Assembly: GCA_027257055.1 (NCBI GenBank) | Contig: JAPVLO010000617.1 | Span: 868,001 to 932,000, forward strand | Length of the DNA stretch: 64,000 nucleotides | DNA from: Cephalopachus bancanus | Taxonomy: Eukaryota > Chordata > Mammalia > Primates > Tarsiidae | Direction: 5' to 3' | Shown: one piece after another, positions 11,182-20,654 of the stretch | How the letters are laid out: each line of letters starts with the position of its first letter | Position numbering within the stretch: position 1 is the stretch's first letter | Made by a program: the position numbers and the translations under genes | The notes under the pieces: generated by a model | Database searches by the model: none | What the model was told of the DNA's origin: nothing | Seen by the model: only the letters and a program-made list of their open reading frames with translations

Positions 11182-12142
11182 TGTTAGGGTATGGACAGGA
11201 TGAGGATGGATTGGGTGGAGAGGGAGGGGCACAGCACTGCTGGAGCTGGTGTGCTGGAGGTGCGCGCTGATAACTGAAGATCCGAGTAATGTAAAGAATT
11301 GCAACACACAAAGTGGTAAAGAAAGAAAAGTTTTATTTAAGAAAGGTTCACTTCCCACAGACAGGAAGCGGGCCTACACTCTACATGAGTGTGGCCCCGT
11401 GGCCCCGCAGCCTCCTTGAGCTCCAACTTTAATCCTTTCCCTTGTAGGTGTTGCAATCAGGTAGGCATGACTGCCACGACTTCCTTATTGACTGTCTGCA
11501 AATGTCTTGGAGACCCTGTGACACAGAGTCTCACTAATGTCCACCCACATTATCATAGCCCCTAGAGAAGGGCATGATAAGGATCCCAGTGCTCCTGTAC
11601 ATTCCTGAATAACATTCCTTAGAGCTAATGGAGGGTGCATTTCCCCTTATTTCCTATGCATTCCCAGAGGGCAGCCCTGCAATCTGCATAACTTTTATAA
11701 TCACAAGTTTTGTGATTTCCCAAACTTTTGCCTAATGCATGATGTTTTAGGCCTTGCATACTCCCTTTCATCTAGGCAGGCTTAACACTTCTGCTGGGCC
11801 TTATTGATAAAAACTGTGAGATACCTTTGGGGGCCCGGCACCAGAAGTTTGGACAGAAACCCCTGAGGGGGTCCTAGTCACTATGCACCGAGTATACAAT
11901 GGGTCAATACTGGTCATGCTTGAGAGTCTGTGTCTCTGAAAAGACAAAGTTGGCAAAGTTAATCTTTACCTAAAGTATGCATTTCTCCAAAACATAGCTT
12001 CTACTTCTTCCTCATCGTGTCAAGGTTTAGAATCAAGATAAAATGCATTTCTCCAGGACATAGCCTCCACTTTCCCATCATTGTGTTAGGGTTTAAGAAC
12101 AAGATTAAAAAAATGGCTTCCTGCTCTCAGTCTGTCCTTTCA
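11182..12142 (-). mobile_element. Solo ERV LTR in Tigger1, 5-bp TSD
   Basis: A 961-bp insert bounded by GGCTG on both sides (11177-11181, 12143-12147). It starts TGTTAGGG and ends TTTCA on the plus strand, so it has TG...CA ends. The minus strand carries an AATAAA near 11330-11336 with a GT/T-rich stretch after it, placing the LTR in minus orientation. No internal retroviral genes remain. The family name is not recognised. Confidence 0.85.
11977..12108. repeat. 66-bp imperfect tandem duplication in the solo LTR
   Basis: 'atgcatttctcca' at 11977 and again at 12043 begins two copies of about 66 bp that share most bases ('acatagc', 'ggtttaagaa/gtttagaa'). Confidence 0.85.
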
Positions 12143-13067
12143 GGCTGCAGAATGAATGTTGCATTAGGCATGAAAACAACATGAGTCTCCTTGACATCTC
12201 CATCAGAGCTCTTGGGTGACTGGGTACATTGTCAATGAACAGTAATATTTCAAAAGGAATCTTTTTTTTTGAGCAGTAGATCTCAACAATGGGATTAAAA
12301 TATTTAGTAAGTCATGCTGTGAACAGATGTGCTGTTATCCTGGCTTTGTTGTTTCATTTTTAGAGCACAGGGAGGGTAGATTTACATAATTCTTGAGGGC
12401 CCTAGAATTTTCAGAAGGTAGAGAAGCATTGGCTTCAATGTAAAGTTACCAGCTATGTTAGCCCTTAGCAAGAGAGTCAGCCTGTCCTTTGATGCTTTGA
12501 AGCCAGGCATTGACTTCTCTCTAGTTATGAAAGTCTGGGTGGCATTTTATTTTAATAGAAGAAGATGTCTACATTGAAATGTCCATTTTGAAAACCTGTT
12601 GTTTACTGTGTCCACCTTCATCAATGATCTTAGCTAGATCTGGATAACTTGCTGCAGCTTCTGCATCAACACTCACTGTTTCCCTTGTGTGTTAGGTAGA
12701 TAGTTCTTTCCTTAAACCTCATGAGCCAGCCTCTGCTAGCTCCAAACATTTCTTCTGCAGATTCTTCACCCCTTTAGCCTTCATAGAGTTGAAGAGACTT
12801 AGAACCTTGCCCTGAATTAGAGTTTGGTTTAAGGGAATATTGTCACTGGTTTGATCTTTTATCCAGACTGCTAAAGCTTTCACCATACCAGCAAGAAGGC
12901 TGCTGTACTTCTTTACTATTTGTATGTTCATATCACTTTGAATTTCCTTCAGAAATTTTTCTTTTGAATTAACAATTTGGCTGTTTGGTGCAAGAGGCCT
13001 AGCTTTTGGTCTTCTTTCCTCACTAAGCTTAATCATTTTTAGCTTTTGATTTAAAGTGAGAGATATG

Positions 13068-13205
13068 AGCCGGGCTCAGTGGCTCAGCCTGTAATCCCGC
13101 GCTTTGGGAGGCTGAGGTGAGTGGATTGCCAGAGCCCGTGGGTTTGAGACCCGCCTAGGCAACTTGGCGAGACCTCATCTCTACAATTAAAAAAAAAAAA
13201 AAAAA
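13068..13205 (+). mobile_element. Alu left-arm monomer, 17-bp TSD
   Basis: Only the Alu left arm is present, beginning AGCCGGGCTCAGTGGC, passing 'cgagacctcatctctacaat' and ending directly in an A-run. TTAAAGTGAGAGATATG at 13051-13067 is repeated exactly at 13206-13222. This is a separate retroposition of a monomer, low in divergence from the left arms of nearby full-length copies. Confidence 0.96.
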
Positions 13206-13742
13206 TTAAAGTGAGAGATATGTACTTCTTCTTTTCACTTGAACACTGCAATAGTGGCTATTGTAGGGTTATTAATTGGCCTAACTCCTCCAGAGTTGTG
13301 GGGTCTCAGGCAGTGGCAAGTCCAGAGGAAAGGGAGAGAGATGGGAACAGGTTGACTGGTGCGGTAGTCATAACACATATTCCACATCTTTAAAATAAGA
13401 TAAAAAATTAACGACAACAACAACAAATCAGAACACACACATTTATCAGTTAGGTTTGCCATCTTATATGTGTGTGGTTTGTGGTGCCCCAAAACAATTA
13501 CAATGGTAATGTCAAAGATCACTGATGCAGATCACCATAGCAGACAAAATAATGATGAAACGTTTGAAATATTGTGAAAATTACCAAAATGTGACAAAGA
13601 GACATGAAGTGAGCACATGCCTTTGGAAAAATGGCACCAGTAGACTTGTTCAAGTCAAGGTTGTCACAAACCTTTAATATGTAAAAACTACGGTGTCTGC
13701 AAAGCACAATACAGTAAAGCACAATACAACAAGCTATGCTTA

Positions 13743-14404
13743 TATCTAAGTTTCTGACTGTTACTGTGGTTGCCACTCTCCCTGTATTCTGTGGTTTCTG
13801 CTTCATATGCTTATTACATATGCTTGTACATAAAGGTTTGTGACAGTTATATCTTATTAGTGATTAAGCTGTTCATTATTACCAAGTAATAATTTTTGTC
13901 CTATTTGTTACTCAATAGGTAATACTTTTTGTTTACATTTGCTTGTTATATCATTACCCTACATTTTACCTTCAACAGTTCTAAATTATTTGTTTTAGAT
14001 CTATCTCTTATAGATAGGACATATATTTTTAAAAATAAGAGTTACTTGTTAGATATACCATGTATATTTAATTTATAGTAGAGATTATAAACTTTGGGCC
14101 ATAGCTACCTGTATATTTGTTTTGTTCAGATAGCAAATAGATTGTTATTGTTATTTGGTATCAGTCTTAGTCTTTTGGTTATAATAGGCGAATTTTATAC
14201 ATATTGATGTAGTAGGAGTGCTTGATCTTATAGCTGACCTTTATTATCTGTTTAACTTTTTAATACTTGTTTGCTTTCTTACTTTGTTTTCTGTTTTTTG
14301 TTATGTGGTCTCTGTTTCTTTGATTCATTTCCTGTTCTATCTTTGTGTAATTTGTGAAAATATATGAATATATGCAGATGACTGGATAGTAGTAATTAAT
14401 TAGA
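13743..14404. other. AT-rich DNA, nothing recognised
   Basis: No ORF of note and no repeat family recognised. Many stops in all frames. Confidence 0.4.
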
Positions 14405-14665
14405 AAAAAGGAGGAAATTCTATTTATAATAGCCATAAAATAAAAAATATTTAAGAACCCATTTAACAGGAAAGGCACAGAACTTACATGAAGAAAATCT
14501 AAAATAAGATAGGAACAAATAGAAAGACACATTTGGTCCTTGAACAAATTAACTATCATAAAAATATCTATTTCCTGAAAATACATAAATTTAATGCAAT
14601 TCAGTTTAGAACCTCAGTATTATTTTGGAAGCGATGGTATGTAATTGAATAAAATAATCTCAAAG
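14405..14665 (+). mobile_element. Diverged L1 ORF2 fragment
   Basis: The plus strand follows an old L1 ORF2 3' part: 'ataatagccataaaataaa', 'tttaatgcaattcagttt', 'cattattttggaag'-like segments. Badly decayed. Confidence 0.55.
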
Positions 14666-14736
14666 TTTGGAGATTTGTCTTACCAGTTATGAGAACATTT
14701 TTAAAGCTGTTGTTGTAACCAAGTCATTGTTTTTTG

Positions 14737-15050
14737 TTTGTTTTGTTTTTTTAGTTTTTTTGAGTTGGATTCTCACTCTGTTGCCCAAGCCGGAGCGCAA
14801 TGGCACACTTATGGCCACTGTAGCTGCAACCTTGATCTCCTGGGTTTAGGAGATCCTTCTGCCTTAGCCTTCCAAGTAACTGGAAATATAGGCATGAGCC
14901 ACCATGCCCAGCTAACTTTTTGATTTATTGTAAAGATGAAGTCTTGCCAAGTTGCCCAGGCTGGTCTCGAACCCGTGGGCTCAGGCAATCCTCTGACCTC
15001 AGCCTCCCAAAGTGCTGGGATAATAGGTGTGAGCCACCGTGCCCAGCCTC
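14737..15050 (-). mobile_element. Alu, antisense
   Basis: Full-length, moderately diverged antisense Alu. AAGTCATTGTTTTT near 14721 is matched by AAGTCACTGTTTTT at 15051. Confidence 0.94.
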
Positions 15051-15480
15051 AAGTCACTGTTTTTATAAGAATGGACGAGTATACCAGAATAGATTCTCCA
15101 GAAATAGATTGTGTTAGTGGAAAAAGAGTGAATTATTTTGTTGTTTAGGTCTGCTAGCTACTTATTTTTGTTTACTTGGTCCATCTTGTCCTGAGAATGG
15201 TATATTTGTGTCTTATGTCTTTAGTATGTCTATCTATGCTTCCTTGCATCTTCTGCAGTTTTTGCTTTATGAAAGCTGTTGTCATGCTATTTGACTGGTT
15301 TTTAAAAGGTGTGATGCCTGGCCAATTCTTAGCTTTTTACATTATTTCATCTTTTTGCTTGGAGGTCTTTAGAATTTTGTCTTTGTCTTTGAAATATAAT
15401 AGTTTTGCTAGGCTTTGTTTTGGAGTTGATTGGGTTAATTTTCCCAGGTTTCTTGTGAGCCCTTAATGTATTGATTCAGA

Positions 15481-15490
<10 letters not shown>
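15051..15490 (-). other. Old LINE-like sequence, antisense
   Basis: The part from about 15300 ('gtgatgcctggcca', 'gctttgttttggagttgat') resembles the antisense of an old L1/HAL1-type region. No gene seen. Confidence 0.4.
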
Positions 15491-15511
<21 letters not shown>

Positions 15512-15553
15512 GAGTTGAAGTCTCATTCTGTCGCCCAGGCTGGAGTGCAGTGG
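15491..15553 (-). mobile_element. Alu, 3' part, split by the provirus
   Basis: The T-tail and 'gagttgaagtctcattc...ggagtgcagtgg' of an antisense Alu. The remainder continues at 23673. The two parts share GTGG at the break. Confidence 0.95.
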
Positions 15554-16105
15554 TGTAGCAGGAAAAATAGAGAGATCGTGACTTTATTATGGTGGCTAGC
15601 ACAGCAGGCCAAGAATTTCATGCATCGTGCATCCAAATCAAGCTCGAGCACCCCAGAACAGGAGACGTGGGGTTTTATACCCTCGTTTAGGTAAGGGAGG
15701 GGGGTCGTGTTGAGTGATTACATATTTCCTTTGGAATCTTACAAGGTTGTACTTAGCAAAGTTAGATATTTCAAAGAACAAATAGTTTCCAGGAACTGCA
15801 GGCTTGTAAACGTCAACTTTAGAAGGGGGGTTTTAGATAAGACTCTTTTCCGTTTTCATGCAATAGCCAGTCTCTGGGCCATTTGGCCTTTCTTAAACAA
15901 AACCTGCCTGGCTCAGGGCGGGTCTTTAAAGTTGCAACTTGCCTTTCAAAAGGAAATATTTTTTAACTGCTATCAACCCCTTTCCTGCCCTGGGCTAGTG
16001 ATTGCCATGAGGCCAACTGCTGATCCTGAACCAGCTACATGTTTCTGTGTTTATTCACTCAATCATACAAGAAATATATTTGAGCATTTGCCGCATCCTG
16101 CCACA
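15554..16105 (-). repeat. ERV 3' LTR
   Basis: A 552-bp LTR; the plus strand starts TGTAGCAGG and ends CCTGCCACA, so it has TG...CA inverted ends. On the minus strand an AATAAA lies at about 15582-15587, near the LTR's 3' end. Over the terminal ~150 bp shared with the 5' LTR I count about five differences. Confidence 0.96.
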
Positions 16106-16116
16106 TTCCCCCCTTT
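16106..16116 (-). promoter_or_regulatory. Polypurine tract
   Basis: The minus strand reads AAAGGGGGGAA immediately upstream of the 3' LTR, the standard plus-strand primer site of a retrovirus. Confidence 0.93.
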
Positions 16117-16730
16117 GATGCTTGATCTTTTATGGATCTAAAGCATCATTATCCTTAATTTGGTGCATCAACATTATATGGGCCACAGTGTTTCGTTTAA
16201 TAACTGTTTCCACAAACTCAGAAATGGCGTTCATAATTATTGGGGCTATGTATGGGAGGATAAGGCAGGATCCCCCCATGAGGACTATAGATCCAGTAAT
16301 GTACTTAAATCGTCCCAGACCCGAGAACATGTTTTCAAACCAATTGCCGGTTTTTATGCCTTGCCATTCTTTCACTGGGACATGGGCAAGTTTTTTTTAA
16401 CATTGGTGGCTATATTAGTTTTAACTTTACCATTATTATCTATTTGTAAACAACAGTCAGAGCTATTAAATTTTCCACATACTCCTCCTTCTTCCGCCAG
16501 CAGGTAGTCCAAAGCTAAGTGGTTTTGATAAATAGCTGCACGCATTTGGGCTGCTGCTGAGCAACAAGCTCAAAAGCCGTGGCTGTTTGATTAGTTATAA
16601 TTTCTAAGACAGTTTGTAACCTGATAATGTGATTTAGCATATATATAGAGGCATGCAGCATTTCCGACTCCCATCTTGTGCCCATGTGGCTGGGCCATAA
16701 GTGTTTATAATTCTCTGGGGTGGCCATTCG
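16117..16730 (-). pseudogene. ERV env, transmembrane subunit remnant
   Basis: Retroviral TM subunit, which anchors Env in the membrane. Open pieces at 16515-16727 and 16130-16375 (minus) are separated by a frameshift and a stop. Visible are a leucine/glutamine-rich heptad region, an [16 protein letters not shown] segment, a cysteine motif (C-x7-CC by my reading, near 16449-16478) and, near the C-terminus, a hydrophobic stretch. Broken, therefore not an intact syncytin-like gene. Confidence 0.88.
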
Positions 16731-17776
16731 TCATTTTTCCAAACCTGGGTCCCTCCTATATTAGGAACTTGATGGAGGGATCAAGCACCTCGGGTTTTGA
16801 GGCCTTCATAAAGAGGAATGACTAGTTCATCCCCCCTTGGGTTAGGCAGAAGGAAAAATCCTGGCTGGATTATTCCTATGTTACATGTGCCTTTTCATAA
16901 CGTTGGGAGCTAGGCATATGCAACCTTTCCACATATCCAAAATAGCCCTTTAGCACATTGAGAAGATTCAGTTGCATAAGCAGATGCCCAATACCAAACA
17001 GGCCTTGTTGGCCACCAGGTCTGGTGGGTTGAATTCCAGTATAATATTCTTTTGCAAGGAGTCTCTCCTACCCATTGAGTATAAGCAGAACTTGCTCTGC
17101 TTAAACAGTCTTTTCCAATTACTTTTGAGGAGAGGATCCACTTCTGGGGTACATTATCTGTTCTAACAGTCAAAGAATGGTTTCATTGGAGGAGTTGGTA
17201 AGCATTTAGATTAGTTTCCTTACAAGGCCACTCTTTAGTCATTAGTGCCCCTCCACATACCCAATAATTGGTGACACCAAGTGTCCGAGCTATATTTTTA
17301 GCCAAATTTATAAACAGATTCTGCCCTACTTCCCACGATTGAGGGAAGGGCGTTAGTTTTGACTTTTGGGCAGTCGGAGGAACTACTAATTGCACAGTTT
17401 CTTTAATTAGTTTTTCAGCTTAGGGTGAGGGAGCAAAATTCGAACAAACCCAATTTGTGCTTTTGGGGGTGTTACAGGCTATGACACCAGCTTTAGTGTA
17501 CTGGTAGCTTTGTTTTGATAATCCTGCAAAGTATAGCTGGCCATTATGGGGGCAGGTATGTTTATCTGTATAACAAACTTCTGGCTGGGATGAATAACGA
17601 TGGAAAACCTTTAAGTCTGGCCAGATAGTTTCTATACATTTACATGCTGGGTATAAGGGGGAATCGGTAGATACCCAGATTAGGTAGAAAAACATAAAAG
17701 CACAAGTAAACTTCCTATCGTAAGAAAGGACGGAAATGCTAGTGAAACCCTTTTCTAACATGATCAATGGGGACAA
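16731..17776 (-). pseudogene. ERV env, surface subunit remnant
   Basis: Three out-of-phase open stretches (17420-17776, 17183-17395, 16910-17173, minus) cover the SU region. Cysteine/tryptophan-rich sequence with a GLFWICG-type block near the C-terminal end is typical of gamma-type SU. The segment around 17660-17690 is hydrophobic and may be a decayed signal peptide. Several stops interrupt it. Confidence 0.82.
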
Positions 17777-17989
17777 CTGTTAAATCTACAGCAAATAAAG
17801 TTACAAATGGTTTAGCAAGTATAAAGGTTGACAAAACAAAACAAAGGCTTATCAGTAATGTCCACTGGGTCCTTAAGCCGAATTCTCAATCTTCTGCCAT
17901 GCATCGATCAATCAGCTTCCAGTGTGTGAAGCAGGGCCTGAAGTATCCTCACGCTTCCGGAGCAGGGCTGGATAAATTAGTTCCACGTC

Positions 17990-18260
17990 CTTCTCTGGAC
18001 TCCGCGACTTTATGAATGGTCAGCTTAAGGGTCGCTGCTGAATCTGCGGTGCACTCCCAGTCCTGGAAACCAGTTTAATTTTGCTATAATGGATCCAAGG
18101 AACTACTTCAGCTACTTTGACTGCAGTTGGGGTAGATAAAAGAACAGTGAATGGCCCCCTCCAGAGGGACTTTAGGGGTTGTATTTTCCACTTTTTTTAC
18201 CCATACAATATCACCTGGCTTAAAAGAATGAGCATCCGTAGTTAAACTAATTGGCAGGTA
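17990..18260 (-). pseudogene. ERV pol, integrase C-terminal remnant
   Basis: The minus strand encodes PGDIVWVKK at about 18190-18219, the C-terminal domain motif of gammaretrovirus-type integrase, followed by frameshifted sequence down to the env start. No intact catalytic domain was found upstream. Confidence 0.8.
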
Positions 18261-19717
18261 GTTAAACTAATTGGCAATCATTCTCTGACTTGACAATGGA
18301 TGGCATTTAGGACTGAATCTAAGGCTTGCATTTGTTGTTTTAGGGCAAGACTTCCAAATTCCTTTAAGTTTTCCTGTATGCCCCTAAGGAAGAGTGGGTG
18401 GCCACCCATAAGGAATTACAAAAGGCAAGAAGCCTGTTTACTTTATTTAAAGGCCTGTTTTAGGGCCTTTTCCCCTAGCAGGGGCTTTTGTTCACCCCCC
18501 TTTGAGACTTAATAGAGAAGTTAGGCATTTCAATTCTCTAGACTAGTATAGGAACAGGACCACCCTTAGGGTCCTCTTTTTTTTCTTACGGTTGTTGATT
18601 TGGTCCTTCCTTTCTTCAATTTTTAGCAGCACTTACTCCCCTTGGAAGTTTGAGTTTCTTCTGGTCCAAGAAGCGTCTAGGGAAATAAGCTCATAAACTG
18701 TGATTAAAATTTATCCCAAATAGACAACACATTTTCTTATGAGCATTTATGTTTGTGGCCCGCCCCCTTTCCTTCAGAGGCCTACCGTTAAACAATTTCA
18801 AAGGTTTAACAAATTCCATTTCAGTGACTTGGATCCTGAGTGACGCAATACCAAATACCTATGTTTAGTTTACTCATGTCTCCAAAGGATTTCTAGTGAT
18901 TATTATGCTAACCCGCAAATTGAAAGCTTGTACTGTCCTAGTTTTACATCTGATGGAGTTTTCCCTGGATTTGCCAAGGGGTGGGACAGATTGCCACTTG
19001 GCCTGCAGTAGAAACGTTTGAACGCCTTTTAAAACCTACCTATAGGAAATTTATTTATGTCTAACCTGTGCTAGCTACCCTGCCTCAATTATTTATTCTT
19101 TAGAGATTTTTTCGATCCCATAATCATTTGGGGTGCTGAGGGGTGAAGGTCCATCTTCTGTAATTTCTTCAGAGCTGATAATGGGCGCAGTCCTGCCTAG
19201 CCAGAGATTGAAAATCTTTCCCTGTCTGACTTAAGGCGTTTAGCAGTGGCATTATTTGCAGGCACTGGCTGGAATTTTTGCATGACCATTATGTGGGCAT
19301 GAAATTACTGGATTCCAGCTCAATAAAAGGAATAAAGTCAGGCCTACATTTTGACAATTGCAGGCAGTAGCTGATTACCTTTTAATACAAAACCTACAAG
19401 ATCTGAAGTTATTAGCATAACTTAAATGATAAACTTTAAGTTCTGTGGCTTTATTACAAATATCAGCTTTTGTATTTCTGGACTATAATGGTAGCCTGAC
19501 ATTGTTTGAGACTATAATTTGAACTAGGCACTTAAGTAAATTCTATATAAAATTTGAAGAGAAATCCAAAAATGTTTGGAGACTTGCATCCAGAAAAGAC
19601 TTTGTTATACCTAGATTGTTTATAGAATTTCTTTTGTATGTATATTTTTCTTAAACTTTCCTTATACCATTTTTGGTGTGCTTATACCATTTTATTTTTG
19701 TTCTCTACCCCCTTTTA
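18261..19717 (-). other. ERV internal region, decayed pol
   Basis: By position this should be pol. I could not find readable protease, reverse-transcriptase or integrase catalytic blocks. The distance between the gag zinc knuckle and the integrase tail is only about 2.1 kb without the Alu, so much of pol is deleted. A 20-bp tandem duplication ('gtagttaaactaattggca') lies at about 18238-18277. Confidence 0.6.
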
Positions 19718-20030
19718 TTTTTTTTTTTTATTTTTTAATTTTTAAAATTTTTTTTGAGTTGGAGTCTCACTCGGTTGCCCAGACTGGAGTGCAGTGGCCG
19801 CTCCCGGCCACTGCAGCCTCGACCTGCTGGGCTCCGGCGATCCTTCCGCCTCAGCCTTCCAAGTAGCCAGAATTACAGGCATGCGCTACCACGCCCGGCT
19901 GATTTTTTGATTTATTGTAGAGATGAAGTCTCGCTGCCCAGGTGGGTCTCGAACCCGCGAGCTCAGGCAATCCACTCACCTAAGGCTCCCAAAGGCGCGG
20001 GATTACAGGCTGAGCCACCGAGCCCAGCTT
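19718..20030 (-). mobile_element. Alu inside the provirus, 13-bp TSD
   Basis: Lineage-type antisense Alu. CTACCCCCTTTTA at 19705-19717 is repeated at 20031-20043, so it landed after the provirus. Confidence 0.96.
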
Positions 20031-20612
20031 CTACCCCCTTTTAAAAAATTTTCATAACTATCTACTTTATTATAGGACAGAAATGTACCATATAAGATTT
20101 CCTGTTAGATAAATATATATATATTTTTATAATCCTTTCTTTTTTAGTTTTCTTGCTAAAACCTTATTTGTATACCAGCAACCTTTTTACATTTTTCCTT
20201 TGCTTTTTGCTTTCCTTTTTATTTATTTATAGATAACCTTTTACAGTCATAATTTGAATTTACCTTTTAGTAACTGTTAGGTGAAACATTTAGTTTTTGT
20301 AACACCTTTAATTCCATTGGAGAGCAGGTTTTAGGAGGAAGAAGTTCAGTATGAGCACAAGGGCTAAAAACTTAGCCTTAGTATTAATTAAGAAATTAAT
20401 TTGGACCCCAGCCACATTTATATAGACCCAAGGATTCTTTGGGTGGATGGCATACAGAGTGCTGTGCTGGGCCATGCCCCTCCCCCTTCAGTCAACAGCC
20501 ACTATCACTGAGCTAGGTGTCCCCCCCCCCTTCAGGAGAGGCCTCACCATCTTTTTCAGTGGCTTTTTAGTCCAGATATTGGACAAAGTTCTGGGGGCTT
20601 AGGCTATTAAGA

Positions 20613-20654
20613 ACAATTGTGCTTTAGGTGCCCAGATTGACCACATTCATAGCA
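20613..20654 (-). pseudogene. ERV gag nucleocapsid zinc knuckle
   Basis: The minus strand reads CYECGQSGHLKHNC, a perfect CCHC (C-x2-C-x4-H-x4-C) zinc knuckle of retroviral nucleocapsid. One knuckle is seen, as usual in gammaretroviruses. Flanking gag is not continuously open. Confidence 0.92.

Larger units (their letters stand above)
10098..13040 (-). pseudogene. Decayed Tigger transposase
   Basis: Remnant of a DDE-family transposase with a CENP-B-like N-terminal helix-turn-helix. Open pieces lie at 12719-13036 (N-terminal, MIKLSEERRPKARPLAP...) and 10295-10570 (C-terminal acidic part). They are separated by stops, frameshifts, an Alu and a solo LTR, so no protein can be made. Identification rests on similarity to Tigger1 coding sequence. 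Confidence 0.85.
9233..13740 (-). mobile_element. Tigger1-like DNA transposon, interrupted
   Basis: A pogo/Tigger-class (TcMar) transposon with its transposase on the minus strand. The left end 'ggcatacctgggagatat' follows a TA at 9231-9232, and the right end '...aagctatgct' precedes a TA at 13741-13742, matching terminal sequences of Tigger1. Internal sequence matches the transposon almost throughout. Later insertions occupy 9413-9712, 9741-10040, 10570-10857, 11182-12142 and 13068-13205. Without these it is about 2.4-2.6 kb, the full-length size. Confidence 0.93.

Noticed and set aside
10295..13036. A domesticated Tigger transposase gene
   Set aside because: The coding frame is split by stops, frameshifts, an Alu and a solo LTR. 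The two open pieces are remnants only.
16130..17776. An intact syncytin-like env
   Set aside because: At least four separate frames with stops and frameshifts; no continuous Env reading frame.
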